Below, piece after piece: positions 43,633 through 53,238 of a DNA stretch of 64,000 nt. Position numbers and translations under genes: made by a program. This DNA comes from Rhizobium sp. SG_E_25_P2. Its GTDB lineage: Bacteria; Pseudomonadota; Alphaproteobacteria; Rhizobiales; Rhizobiaceae. The number at the start of each line of letters is the position of its first letter. Position 1 is the first letter of the stretch. The DNA is taken from assembly GCF_029892285.1 (NCBI RefSeq), contig NZ_JARXVM010000013.1, positions 62,001-126,000 of the forward strand. Reading direction: 5' to 3'. The notes under the pieces were generated by a model, which made no database searches, was not told where the DNA came from, and was given only the letters and a program-made list of their open reading frames with translations.

Positions 43633-44937
43633 ATGATCAGGTCTATCGGTGAAATGCTGGAGGGACTTCGGCAAGCCGAAGCGGAACGGCTCCACAAGAG
43701 TGACATCCGCCACGCTCCAACGATCGGCGCAATGTACGAGGGTCTCACGAAGGACATCCTGGCAAGGGCAATTCCGAAAGGACTCGATCTTAAAATCGTT
43801 AGCGGCTTCATAATCGATGGCAATGGCAACTCAAGCGGCCAGATCGACTGTATGCTCGTGCAGGGTGAGGGCATCCATGTCCCCTACGTCGATGGTCTGT
43901 TCCAGTGGCATGTGAGCGACGTCCTTGTCGTGTTTGAGGTCAAAAAGAACCTTTTCGCATCTGACCTCTCGGACGCGCACGACCAACTCCTCGGCGTCTC
44001 GGACATATTCAGCTCGTGGATACAAACACCTGGCCTCGCGGGCAGCTTCGACCTGGGCGCGTCTCGGCGAATTTATTCTGAATGCACAGGGCTGGTCGCC
44101 CCGGAACGAAATGAATGGCGAGCGGAGAACCGCGCGAACCACCTCATCTGGCACACCATTATGGCTGATCAGATCGCGCCCCTGCGTGTGGCCCTCGGCT
44201 ATGGTGGGTATTCTACGGAAAGGGGCTTGCGGAAGGGATTTCTATCCTTTCTGGAGGGAAACCTGAACAAGAAGGGTTTCGGCCCGCCCTCCTTGCCGAA
44301 CCTGATCGTTGGCGACGGTGTGTCCCTGCTGAAACTCAGCGGTCATCCGTGGTCCGCTCCGGTCGGCAAAGACGGTTTCTGGCCGATCATGGCGAGTTCC
44401 CACGTCAACCCGACGTTCCTCATACTTGAACTTATCTGGACCAGGATCTCCTATAAGGAGCCTGTCGCTGCAATCTTTGGCGAAGATCTCGAGCTGGAGA
44501 GACTGGCGCCGCTCATCGACGGACGACCACAACCTCGCGAACCCGCCTCAGATCAATGGGGCTGGAACTACCGGATAGACAACCTTTCCGCCCGCCAGTT
44601 GAAAGGCGAACACTTCGATCAGTGGGAACCGGTCGAGATCGACCTTGATCAGAATGTGGTTATATCCATTCTCTGCAACGAAGATCAAAGTGTAACCGAT
44701 CCGGAATTTCTGGATTTCCTTCGAGGCAAAGGGCACGATCCGGAAGCATTTATCGACGCACTTTGCCGAACAACGCTTGTCGCCCGCGACGGGGATATGC
44801 TGCAACTCACGACCTCACAATGTCAGGTCGTCGCGCTACCCGACGGCCGGTTCGTCGCGGCCGACAACAACACCGGTCGATTAACCCGTTGGCTCGACAA
44901 ATACATGGCGAACCGCAAAGGTTCTGTAGGCGCCTGA
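43633..44937 (+). CDS. DUF6602-type predicted PD-(D/E)xK nuclease
   Basis: 434 residues. The N-terminal 120 residues resemble DUF6602 (MYEGLTKDILARAIPKG...GFIIDGNGNSSGQIDCMLV). The pattern D72 (QIDCML), then E102 and K104 (VVFEVKK), is a PD-(D/E)xK nuclease core. The remainder has no motif I know. Its neighbours are a KAP ATPase (divergent, 209 bases away) and the nuclease-STAND giant (convergent). Probably a DNA-cleaving defence effector; activity is inferred. Confidence 0.7.
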   Translation: MIRSIGEMLEGLRQAEAERLHKSDIRHAPTIGAMYEGLTKDILARAIPKGLDLKIVSGFIIDGNGNSSGQIDCMLVQGEGIHVPYVDGLFQWHVSDVLVVFEVKKNLFASDLSDAHDQLLGVSDIFSSWIQTPGLAGSFDLGASRRIYSECTGLVAPERNEWRAENRANHLIWHTIMADQIAPLRVALGYGGYSTERGLRKGFLSFLEGNLNKKGFGPPSLPNLIVGDGVSLLKLSGHPWSAPVGKDGFWPIMASSHVNPTFLILELIWTRISYKEPVAAIFGEDLELERLAPLIDGRPQPREPASDQWGWNYRIDNLSARQLKGEHFDQWEPVEIDLDQNVVISILCNEDQSVTDPEFLDFLRGKGHDPEAFIDALCRTTLVARDGDMLQLTTSQCQVVALPDGRFVAADNNTGRLTRWLDKYMANRKGSVGA

Positions 44938-45090
44938 TGCGAAGTCCCGGATCTACGTTCCCGCGACGCAGGTTCGGGCCTCAAGCCAGCCCTGTTGTGC
45001 GATCCGCGCGAGCTACCACGGGCCGCGGTAGAGCCATAAGCATCGGTCCGAGTGAGAATTCTCGTCTCCGCGCCTTTTCGATGAGGCGGT

Positions 45091-45150
45091 CTTGATAGGA
45101 TTCGAACCCGTGTTCGCAAGCGATTCATTTCTGAATCAATGGCTAAGCTA
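45091..45150 (-). other. tRNA-like sequence; right copy of the direct repeat
   Basis: CTTGATAGGATTCGAACC (45091-45108) matches the copy at 40144 in 17 of 18 bases. On the minus strand it gives a GGTTCGAATCC T-loop preceded by a GATTCA-TTTC-TGAATC hairpin (45122-45137) in the anticodon-arm position, as in a decayed class II tRNA. The acceptor 5' strand is absent. It lies immediately after the stop of the STAND gene, where the hairpin could also end transcription. Confidence 0.35.
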
Positions 45151-45155
45151 TACAA

Positions 45156-48100
45156 TTAGAGTGCTCTCGTCTGGACGATATCCATTAGCAGGTGTGCGAA
45201 CGATTTTGTTTCATCACGCATGATATCAAGCACAGCGAGCGGTGGCCCGTCGCGTCTATGCTCCTCCACCATTTTGCCGTAACAAATCATGTGACCAGCC
45301 GGATCAAGAAGGCCGGCCGCCACTAGTGCCATGGCGGTAGCTGCAAAAGCCTTCGCACTTAGCGGGCTTTGGAGGCTCTGATTCAAGATGGAAGCGGCCT
45401 GTTCGTCTCGCGCTAGCCTTTCTACTATTGCCTTCGTCATCCCCTCCTGTCCTTGGCGGCCTGGATAGACATTCCGCTCCGACATTGCGTAGACGATTCG
45501 ACAAAACTCAGCGGCATCATCAAGATGGGCAGACAAAACTACAGCAGAAAGCCAGTCGTGGTACTCTTTTCCAATGTCGATTATCGCAATCTGGCGATCT
45601 CTCAGCATCGGATCTCCCGGGGCAACGATCGCGAGTGGGAGCGCGCGGACTACGTCGTTGTCCTCTCTGAATAAACGGCGGATCTTTTCGATGGAATCGT
45701 CTGTGCGGAACTGATCACGTAGGATTTCTGCAGCAGCCACCACGTTGACGGGAGCGTAATCGCGGTAATGCCCGGAATTTTCCAGGACGTTCCACACATG
45801 CCGATATAGGATATCATTTCCTGGATAAAGTTCAGCAAGTGCCTTCAGGGAAGATGGGCCGAGGCTCTTGGCAGTCCGACACCATTCAAGAAAATCCTGA
45901 CTAGCGGACGGGTTGCTAGCGACGTATGGCGCAAGCGCATGCCAAGCGACCTCATCCCCACTGGCCGATGAAAGTCTATCGACGAAACTCGGACCAAGCG
46001 ATGACCTCAACTCCTCCCAACGACTTATAACCAAGCTACAGAGCGCGGCACTGGTGCCCCCACCGACGAGTGAAGATAACAGGATCCTTTGGCGGCCGAG
46101 CTTGACGTCGAGGAGCTTCTCCGGCGCTCCTTGGATCAGTAGTCCCGCAAATGCTGCTGCCTGCTGATCTTCGAACATGATATCAGGCCGTTCGAGTTCT
46201 GTTACCAGCCTCGGTATGAGTTGGCCTGAAAGACCTTCAGCACGGCCCAAGGTATGATAGTCGATCGATAGCTGGACCTTAAGGGGAAAATCGACTTCAT
46301 CCCTGTAAGTTTTCAGGACTTCGTGAAGGGATGGATGACGATCCGCGCCCAGTGTGGCTGCGCTACCGATGACGGCGCGAACGTCGACTGGCGCGCAATG
46401 AGCTATACACAGAATGCGCTCTCTAATGGCGGGATCCCGTGGAAATGCGCGGGCAAGTAGCGACAAAGGAGGATCGGGGAAATTAAGGCGTCTTTTTGCG
46501 GCGGCCTCGACAAGCGGATGATCTTTGAACACAAGGTAAAGCAAAACCGGCTCGCGTGCGGGAAGCGGAACTTCACCGGCAGCGTTCATGATGATCCGCG
46601 TCGCCTCATCATCGCTGCCATCGCAGCCGAGATCCGCCAGTGCATGTACGATAAGATCGATACGGGAAGTGCTGCATTCCTTTGCAATCCTTAACAGCCT
46701 CGTCCGAGCATCCTTGGCGTTGTCATAGAGCTCCGGCAACAGCGCAACGATCATACCAAGCCGCTCGTCGGTCCAATCAAGGACCTCTTTCTTGAGCGAC
46801 AAAACAGCGGGGTCTGTCGCCCAACCCCTAAGCAGCGGCAAGAGGTTCCAATACGGTGCGAAAGTGTCGGAACCGCGGACCATTTCAATGGCGTGGTCGC
46901 GCAGTCTCTCGTCCTTCACATTTGCAACGATTGGCCAGAAATCTTTTCCTCGATGGAGAAGATCGCCACCGAGTACGACGCGGATGGTCGCCTCTCGAAT
47001 TTCAGAATCCGCTTCGCAAAAGGGGACCATTCCGTCCCACTCCTGTCCCCGCAGAAGCACAAAGGGATGGTCGTTTTGGAGCTGATCAAGTATCCATGAC
47101 TTTATATTGGGTCTACCCGGCGCCGTGCGCGTCAGGTAAAATGCAGAGAAGGTTTTGTCGAGCATATCCTTCGGACGTCCGTCGAGGCTCGCGAGTGCTA
47201 GATCTACGACAAGATCGTCATCTTTCCAGCCCTCAAAGAGCGCCTCGCGCGCGATCTCCTGATCCCGGAAATCAAGCATTGACGAAAAGGCGACCAGTTT
47301 GAGGCAGCGCGCGCGATCGGATTCGGTATGTCGCTTGCGCCGAACCCTTGACCATATCGCAACAGCTTCCAGCAAGGGGCTTCCGCTGTCCATCGACTTT
47401 TCGATCAGCGTCGAGAAGTCCATCTCCTGCCATCCCATGACGAGCGCCATGATGGCTGACGCGGCGACTTCTATATTTGAAGTGCTACCAGTCAGCTTTT
47501 CGAGTTGCTGTCGTCTTGCAGCATCTCCGCCGAAGCGACGGGCGATTGCCATCGCGGCTGCGCGCGCGCCGGAGCGATCCTCGTCACCCAGGCCGTCTGC
47601 GAGCGCATCGAAGGTTTCGTCGTCTGCATCCCATGTGGCCAGCGCCTGATAGGTGTCGGCGGTGTAGGAGACGCGGCGCGGCGCCCATCTTGCGATCCGG
47701 CGTTCGACTAAGGGCGACAATGTTGGATCACTCAGTCCATTGACCGCGATGCGGGCGAGTTCCGACTTCTCTGACCCCGTTCCCCCACCCTCGATAGTTC
47801 TGAATACCGCTTTAGCTAGCCGGACCGCTGTCTGTGGCCTCATTGGCGAGGGGCTGAATGCGATCTCGGCCAGCAGTTGTCGCCGATTAGCACTTCCGAT
47901 CGGATCCAGATCAACGGATTCGATGGCCTCAACGATCTCATCGATTTCGTTGGCCCTGTCGTTCACAGCGACGAGATTTCTGAGGACATTCTTCCATCGC
48001 GGATTCCCCGTTTCCGATCGTACGAAATCGAGCAGGTTCGACAGAGGCCAGCTCTGGACATGAAGCGCCGAAAGGAACTCTTCCAGGCTGGCATGAGCGA

Positions 48101-49970
48101 AGCCGATTTCGCCCGGGCCCTTTTCCACGATAAGACCAACCGTCTCTGCGTTGACGGCAAGAAGCTCGTCGGTTGCAGCCTCCGCCTTTGTGGGGTCAAG
48201 CCCAGCTTGATCAACAAGGTAGTTTTGCACCGTGCTTCGGGCCTCACCACGGGGATACCCAGCATCGCCGCCATCCTTGCGAGACGCAAAGGCCAGCGCC
48301 GCCAGTGCGCCCTGTCGTAGCCGAAGCGACGGCGATGCCTGAAACCTTGGTCGGACGTCCCCCGCCGCAGTTGCGCGTGCAGCAGGGTGAATCTCCAGCA
48401 GGAGCTCAATCAAGGAACGGAGAGCTGCGGATCGATTTCTGGGCAAGGCGACCCGTCGAAGGGCGAGAAAGAGCAGCCCTACGAATAGCAGGGGTGTCTG
48501 GGCGAGTTCACCAAGAGCAGGTTCCGAACGGAGTTCATTCAGAAAGCGATCTGCCTGCCACTGCAAAAGCGATGGATTGCCCTTATCCTCCAGCTCTAGT
48601 TCTTCCGTCACATGCGAAAACCAACTGAGGGCAAGCTGCCTCTGCTGAATGGCCGATAAAGGCGCCAACTGGCCGGTCTTCCAGGTTTGGGGCAATGAGC
48701 CAATCTTCCGCAGGCCGAGTGGACGTCCGGAGGCAACCGTAGGCACCTGGTGGACTTGCACAAAAGCCAAGAAACTCTGCAATGCTGTGCGCGCTGCCTG
48801 TTCGTCCGCCCATTCGTCCAGACCATCAACAATAAGAAGAACCCTGTTCTCCTCGATCGCCCTGTTAATCAGATCCACTAGATTCGCAGTCAGGAGCGGC
48901 TGAAGTGATGACGCGATCACGTCTCTCAGCCCGATCTCGTCGCCTTTGACCGAGGTAAGTCGGGCCCATTTGGAGAACGACACGAGCACCGGGAGTCGCT
49001 CACCCCATCGCGCTGCGGCCTTGGCGAATATCGTCTGGGAGCCAAGCAGATCCAAGGCAAGCGCTCGCAATAGCGTACTCTTGCCGGCACCTGCATCTGC
49101 AACGACCGCCATATGTTCGCCATCTGCAAACCAATCGGCCACCGCCATGCGTCTTACTTCTTCACGGACAGCGGGAGCTTTCTCTCCTGATCTCTTTTCG
49201 TTACTGCTCTGCGACGACGGGGAATAATTATCAATCATTGGTCCAGCCACACGCTCACGCATGTAGACATCTGTCATCGTAAACCGTTCAAGCAACGGCA
49301 CCGATCGATGGTCGTACTGCTGTCCGCTGAAATCGGCGGCTACCATTCCTGGGTCCAGATCACTGAAACGAGCGGTATAGAGGCGGTAGAGCTGATCCCG
49401 CACGCGCGCGAACTCTTCGCCGTCCAAGCTAGTCATCAGCCGAGTGTCGGCAAGTTCACCATAGAAGGCCGAAAACCAGTTTCTCCCGAAAAATGAGAGA
49501 ACAAGGTCCTGGTGGGACCGGATTTTATCAACCAAACTGTCGCCACCGAGAACCGATAGGGAAATTCCCCTCGCTCGCAGGGCGCCGGTCTGTGTCTCTA
49601 TTTCGTCCTGGACTGCCGTGTCGTCGAGATTAGCCTGAACAGCGATCACCAGACTATCGGTCCGCTCGACCCAATCTCCTTCCAAAAAGACATTCACGGC
49701 CTTCGCGAGTTGTGTAGGTCCAAATGCCTTGTAGCGTTTCGCTTGCCATACGACGTATCTTAGATCGGGAAGCCTCGCAAAGATGTCGATGCCTTCTTGT
49801 TGCTGCCCTTGTCGACCATAGCGGGCGACGTGATCAAAGGATCCGTCCCTAATTGCAAGTCGGTAGCAGAGACGTTCGAAGTTCTCCCAGGAAAGTTCCC
49901 CAAAGGGGAGCGTCATCTGCACTGTTTCAACAGGTGGCAACGGGAAGGTGCCGCTAGGCGGGGCTGTCAA
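45156..49970 (-). CDS. REase-like nuclease / NACHT-type STAND NTPase / helical-repeat fusion protein
   Basis: 1604 residues. Residues about 22-100 form an Mrr-like restriction-endonuclease domain (FERLCYRLAI, GIDIFARL with D62, VVWQAKRY with K78). A NACHT-type NTPase follows: Walker A DAGAGKST with K297, and Walker B LLIVDGLDEW with D382. From about 700 to 1550 the sequence is a long run of helical pairs like HEAT/ARM repeats. This is the plan of Avs and bNACHT defence proteins: a repeat sensor, an oligomerising ATPase and a nuclease effector. No protease or TIR domain is seen. It stands alone, convergent with the DUF6602 gene. Confidence 0.82.
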   Translation of the reverse strand: MTAPPSGTFPLPPVETVQMTLPFGELSWENFERLCYRLAIRDGSFDHVARYGRQGQQQEGIDIFARLPDLRYVVWQAKRYKAFGPTQLAKAVNVFLEGDWVERTDSLVIAVQANLDDTAVQDEIETQTGALRARGISLSVLGGDSLVDKIRSHQDLVLSFFGRNWFSAFYGELADTRLMTSLDGEEFARVRDQLYRLYTARFSDLDPGMVAADFSGQQYDHRSVPLLERFTMTDVYMRERVAGPMIDNYSPSSQSSNEKRSGEKAPAVREEVRRMAVADWFADGEHMAVVADAGAGKSTLLRALALDLLGSQTIFAKAAARWGERLPVLVSFSKWARLTSVKGDEIGLRDVIASSLQPLLTANLVDLINRAIEENRVLLIVDGLDEWADEQAARTALQSFLAFVQVHQVPTVASGRPLGLRKIGSLPQTWKTGQLAPLSAIQQRQLALSWFSHVTEELELEDKGNPSLLQWQADRFLNELRSEPALGELAQTPLLFVGLLFLALRRVALPRNRSAALRSLIELLLEIHPAARATAAGDVRPRFQASPSLRLRQGALAALAFASRKDGGDAGYPRGEARSTVQNYLVDQAGLDPTKAEAATDELLAVNAETVGLIVEKGPGEIGFAHASLEEFLSALHVQSWPLSNLLDFVRSETGNPRWKNVLRNLVAVNDRANEIDEIVEAIESVDLDPIGSANRRQLLAEIAFSPSPMRPQTAVRLAKAVFRTIEGGGTGSEKSELARIAVNGLSDPTLSPLVERRIARWAPRRVSYTADTYQALATWDADDETFDALADGLGDEDRSGARAAAMAIARRFGGDAARRQQLEKLTGSTSNIEVAASAIMALVMGWQEMDFSTLIEKSMDSGSPLLEAVAIWSRVRRKRHTESDRARCLKLVAFSSMLDFRDQEIAREALFEGWKDDDLVVDLALASLDGRPKDMLDKTFSAFYLTRTAPGRPNIKSWILDQLQNDHPFVLLRGQEWDGMVPFCEADSEIREATIRVVLGGDLLHRGKDFWPIVANVKDERLRDHAIEMVRGSDTFAPYWNLLPLLRGWATDPAVLSLKKEVLDWTDERLGMIVALLPELYDNAKDARTRLLRIAKECSTSRIDLIVHALADLGCDGSDDEATRIIMNAAGEVPLPAREPVLLYLVFKDHPLVEAAAKRRLNFPDPPLSLLARAFPRDPAIRERILCIAHCAPVDVRAVIGSAATLGADRHPSLHEVLKTYRDEVDFPLKVQLSIDYHTLGRAEGLSGQLIPRLVTELERPDIMFEDQQAAAFAGLLIQGAPEKLLDVKLGRQRILLSSLVGGGTSAALCSLVISRWEELRSSLGPSFVDRLSSASGDEVAWHALAPYVASNPSASQDFLEWCRTAKSLGPSSLKALAELYPGNDILYRHVWNVLENSGHYRDYAPVNVVAAAEILRDQFRTDDSIEKIRRLFREDNDVVRALPLAIVAPGDPMLRDRQIAIIDIGKEYHDWLSAVVLSAHLDDAAEFCRIVYAMSERNVYPGRQGQEGMTKAIVERLARDEQAASILNQSLQSPLSAKAFAATAMALVAAGLLDPAGHMICYGKMVEEHRRDGPPLAVLDIMRDETKSFAHLLMDIVQTRAL

Positions 49971-50733
49971 CGATGTCTGAGATAGCGCGGTGAGGTCTCG
50001 AGTGATGGCAGTAACCTCCTAGCAAACACGTCCGGATTGCAACGCTCGACAATCAACTCCACGGCCACGATAGTTCTTTTTTAGCTGTTGAGTAAGGCAT
50101 GTCCAGCACCTCCACTGACGAACCGCCGTCATTACAATGCAGTCGCAGCGCAACGGCTAACAGAAATTCCAGGAATCGGGTACTGAACGCCACAGCTTTG
50201 GTTGACGCGATAGGAAACGCCAGCAGTGTTGATTTTCAGCTGGCTTTAACCCGTTTTTCCGTTTCGCGTCAGCCACCAGACACGGTGTAGTGAACTGGCA
50301 ACAACAATTTTATCCGGCGTACGTGGATAACCGCGAAACGGAAAATGGATCAAACACACGCGAAAACTAACACCCTTGTTCAAGATGCCTGCAGAGCCGG
50401 TATAACCCATAGTTGCTTCGCCGGAGCAGTTCCCGGTCCGTCTAGCTTCGGCCACCTGGCACTATCCGGTTGGGATGGTTCCCGCCGCTTATGGCGTAGG
50501 TCGAGACACTGCGCGGGAGTGCTAATGAATGAAGTTGAGCGGTGGGCAGCGACCCGGCTGTAAAAACCATTAGAATGTTGCGGCACCCTCGCTTCCCTAA
50601 TATAGATTAAAGCGCCGGTTGTCACGGCGACGCAACCGGAGGGGGAGAAGATTGCTAAATATGTGTGCGGTAGCTCACTTCACAGTCATGGTTTCGCAAC
50701 AGCGAACACGAGCGACTGCGGGGGTGCGCGTAG
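49971..50733. other. 763-base intergenic region between divergent defence genes
   Basis: Separates the STAND gene from the ABC-3C operon. Short open frames here lack ribosome sites and protein-like composition. A perfect 7-base-pair hairpin CCGGTTG/CAACCGG (50615-50639) precedes the ABC-3C start. Both promoters must lie here; a structured RNA is possible but unproven. Confidence 0.4.
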
Positions 50734-53238
50734 TTGGCTGATGCTTTGCTTGCCCAGGATATACTTGACGGTGCAGCTGTTCGCGACCGGCCGAACTTAT
50801 TCGTGATCGGCAGTTTCGACCGGCGCATCACCTTCTATTCCCAACAGGTCCGGGCGCTGTCGCTGGTCCACGCGCTCAAAGAACTTGGCTATCTCCATGC
50901 CAATCCGAGGATAGCGGTCGTTGGCGGCGGCGCGGCAGGCGTCACCGCAGCCGCAGCTGCAGCGCTGGTAACCGGGTCGCAGGTCATCTTGTTCGAATCC
51001 GCCGCTGCGCTTCTGCCTCTTCAGTCGACAACCGATCGGCGGCGGCTCGATCCGCATATTTACGATTGGCCGGCACACGACACGACCGATCCCATAGCCG
51101 ACCTGCCGATCCTTGACTGGGAATCTGGGACATGCCGCACCGTCCGTGACGATGTACTGCTTGGATTCGAGGACATCGCTGTCAGACTCGCGCCGCGGCT
51201 CGAGCGACGGCTGCGCCATCAGGTTACCGCGCTCACACGGACTGCGGATGGTTATCAGCTCGACATCACCGATCTCAATGCGCCGCCACCGCCGCCAGGC
51301 GCGGAGCTGCGCGAACAGTTTCACATGGTACTCCTCGCGGTGGGGTTTGGGTTCGAGCCGAGCGAACCGGTGCCGTTGATACAGAGCGCAAGCTATTGGA
51401 CCGATGCCGGCGTTCCAGTTGCCGAGTTTGCGGGTCGGCCGACCCCGCGGTTCTTTGTCAGTGGCGCAGGTGACGGCGGACTGATCGATTTCGTGGCCGC
51501 CGGAGCCAGCGATTTCGATCATGCCGGGATGATTCGGCTGATCTCTGAACATCCCGGCATCGCGGCGTTAAGGCCGGCCCTTGCCGCGATCGACGTGCGC
51601 GCTCGTGCTGAGGATGCCAAGGGCGCCCGCTTCGATTTCATGGCGGCCTATGACACTGAGCTTCTTCAATCTCTCACAGACATCGGCCTCGTCGCTGCGG
51701 TCGCGCAGCAGCTGCGGCCGGGCGTGCAGTTGACGTTTCAGACCCAGCATGCCGAGCTGTTCGACGTCTCAACAGCAACGCTCAACCGGCTCGCCGCCTA
51801 TCTCACTATCAAAGCGTGTGCGGGAGACGCCCAACGCTCTTTCCGGCATCTGCAATGCGGCATCGTCACCCGAACTGACGCCCCGGATCCGGCGCCGGTC
51901 ATCGCCCCCTTTTGGCTCGATTGCGCCGGGGAGGCGGTCGCGGCGGATGCGGTGATCGTGCGGCGCGGTCCCCAGCGAGAAGTGGTGCGGGCTCCCTTTG
52001 CCCCGCACCTAACCAGTTTCGATGTAACGCACAACGAATGGCTTGCCCGTCATGGCGACGCCACGCTTGTCCCTAAATTGTCAGCATCGGCACGTTCCCT
52101 GTTCCGGGAGGCCGCGCGCAGCGCGAATGTCCTCGCGCCGCGGCTGCAGCGACAGGCGGCCAATCAGCTCCCCGTATCGGTACAGCTACTCTGCGAAGGC
52201 CCCAACATCCGCTGGTCTGGCGCGGTTCCGCCGGAGCAGCTTATCCGATCGTGGGGCGAGCAGCAGCCATTTGAGATCATCTTACCCGATGCTCCCGGGG
52301 CGCTTGGCGCCGTCGCTGGGGCTTTGCTGCGGGTCGCCTGCCACAGCAGCAATTGCCGGCTCCACGCCGCACCCGGCCTGTGGAGCAAGCTGGTCCGCGA
52401 GCTCAGCCTAGACTCGCCGCACGCTGAAGGCATGGCGATGCCAGCGATCGTGGCCGGCAATCCCGGCGGCGCTGCTCAGGATCCGATTGCGCTGCCGCTC
52501 GATATTTTCGCGCGTCGGATTCACCGGTCGCTGGATAGCTGGCTGCTCGAGCGCCTGGACGCACACCTCCAGCCATTTTTCGCCAGCAATGCCGATCCCG
52601 GCCGCCCGATTAACGTTAAGATCGCAGGCGATCTTCGGGCGGCCATGGCCGCGACCTGGGCGATCTGGCATGCGTCGTTCACCGACGACCCGGCACTGCT
52701 GAACCATTTCCTGCGCCTGATGATCTGTGCGGTCGACGAGGACGAACATCGCGACGCGGCACAGATTCTCGTCGGCCCCAGCAAATGGCCCGTGATCCTG
52801 CGCGGCACCGCGGTCGCTCTTGCCATCGCCGCAGCCTGGGAGGCCACATCGCCGAAAAGCGCCAGGCCGGGCAATCTGGTTCGCCTTCGCGACGGCGACA
52901 GCGAATGGGCCGGTCATGGATGCGCGGCCGACATGATCAACGGTGACGAGATGTCATTGTGTGCAGCCTCTTTCATGTGGCAAACCCAGTTCGTCATCCT
53001 CGTCGTCAAAAGTGCCATCGAGGTCAGCCGAATCGCCGAACGGCCGTTCGCGCAAATCGACGCCGAGCAGCCAGGGCTCAGCGATACGGATGGCTCTGGT
53101 CCGGTGATCATGTCAATCAGTCGCGATTTCATCGACGCGGCTGCGGCGGGGTTGGCCGAGCTACGCACCCTACTGGCAACGGCGGAGGCGCGGCACTTCA
53201 AGGCGCTTGAAAAGACGATCATGAAAGGTGCGGCATGA
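50734..53238 (+). CDS. FAD/NAD(P)-binding protein of an ABC-3C system
   Basis: 834 residues from a TTG at 50734; an in-frame TAG lies just before it and no ATG is available until far downstream. A Rossmann nucleotide-binding motif VVGGGAAGVTAAAAAALVTGSQVILFES begins at about 62, and residues 60-420 look like an FAD-dependent oxidoreductase. The C-terminal half (about 440-834) includes an ILPDAPGALGAV segment and is otherwise unrecognised. Its stop overlaps the middle-component start by 4 bases. It is probably the effector or signal component of the system. Confidence 0.72.
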   Translation: MADALLAQDILDGAAVRDRPNLFVIGSFDRRITFYSQQVRALSLVHALKELGYLHANPRIAVVGGGAAGVTAAAAAALVTGSQVILFESAAALLPLQSTTDRRRLDPHIYDWPAHDTTDPIADLPILDWESGTCRTVRDDVLLGFEDIAVRLAPRLERRLRHQVTALTRTADGYQLDITDLNAPPPPPGAELREQFHMVLLAVGFGFEPSEPVPLIQSASYWTDAGVPVAEFAGRPTPRFFVSGAGDGGLIDFVAAGASDFDHAGMIRLISEHPGIAALRPALAAIDVRARAEDAKGARFDFMAAYDTELLQSLTDIGLVAAVAQQLRPGVQLTFQTQHAELFDVSTATLNRLAAYLTIKACAGDAQRSFRHLQCGIVTRTDAPDPAPVIAPFWLDCAGEAVAADAVIVRRGPQREVVRAPFAPHLTSFDVTHNEWLARHGDATLVPKLSASARSLFREAARSANVLAPRLQRQAANQLPVSVQLLCEGPNIRWSGAVPPEQLIRSWGEQQPFEIILPDAPGALGAVAGALLRVACHSSNCRLHAAPGLWSKLVRELSLDSPHAEGMAMPAIVAGNPGGAAQDPIALPLDIFARRIHRSLDSWLLERLDAHLQPFFASNADPGRPINVKIAGDLRAAMAATWAIWHASFTDDPALLNHFLRLMICAVDEDEHRDAAQILVGPSKWPVILRGTAVALAIAAAWEATSPKSARPGNLVRLRDGDSEWAGHGCAADMINGDEMSLCAASFMWQTQFVILVVKSAIEVSRIAERPFAQIDAEQPGLSDTDGSGPVIMSISRDFIDAAAAGLAELRTLLATAEARHFKALEKTIMKGAA

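Noticed and set aside
45091-45165. A functional tRNA gene
   Set aside because: T-loop and an anticodon-like hairpin exist, but the T-stem mispairs and no acceptor 5' strand is present.
50099-50563. Short open frames in the gap before the ABC-3C operon
   Set aside because: No ribosome sites, no domain, and competing frames of similar length on the other strand.
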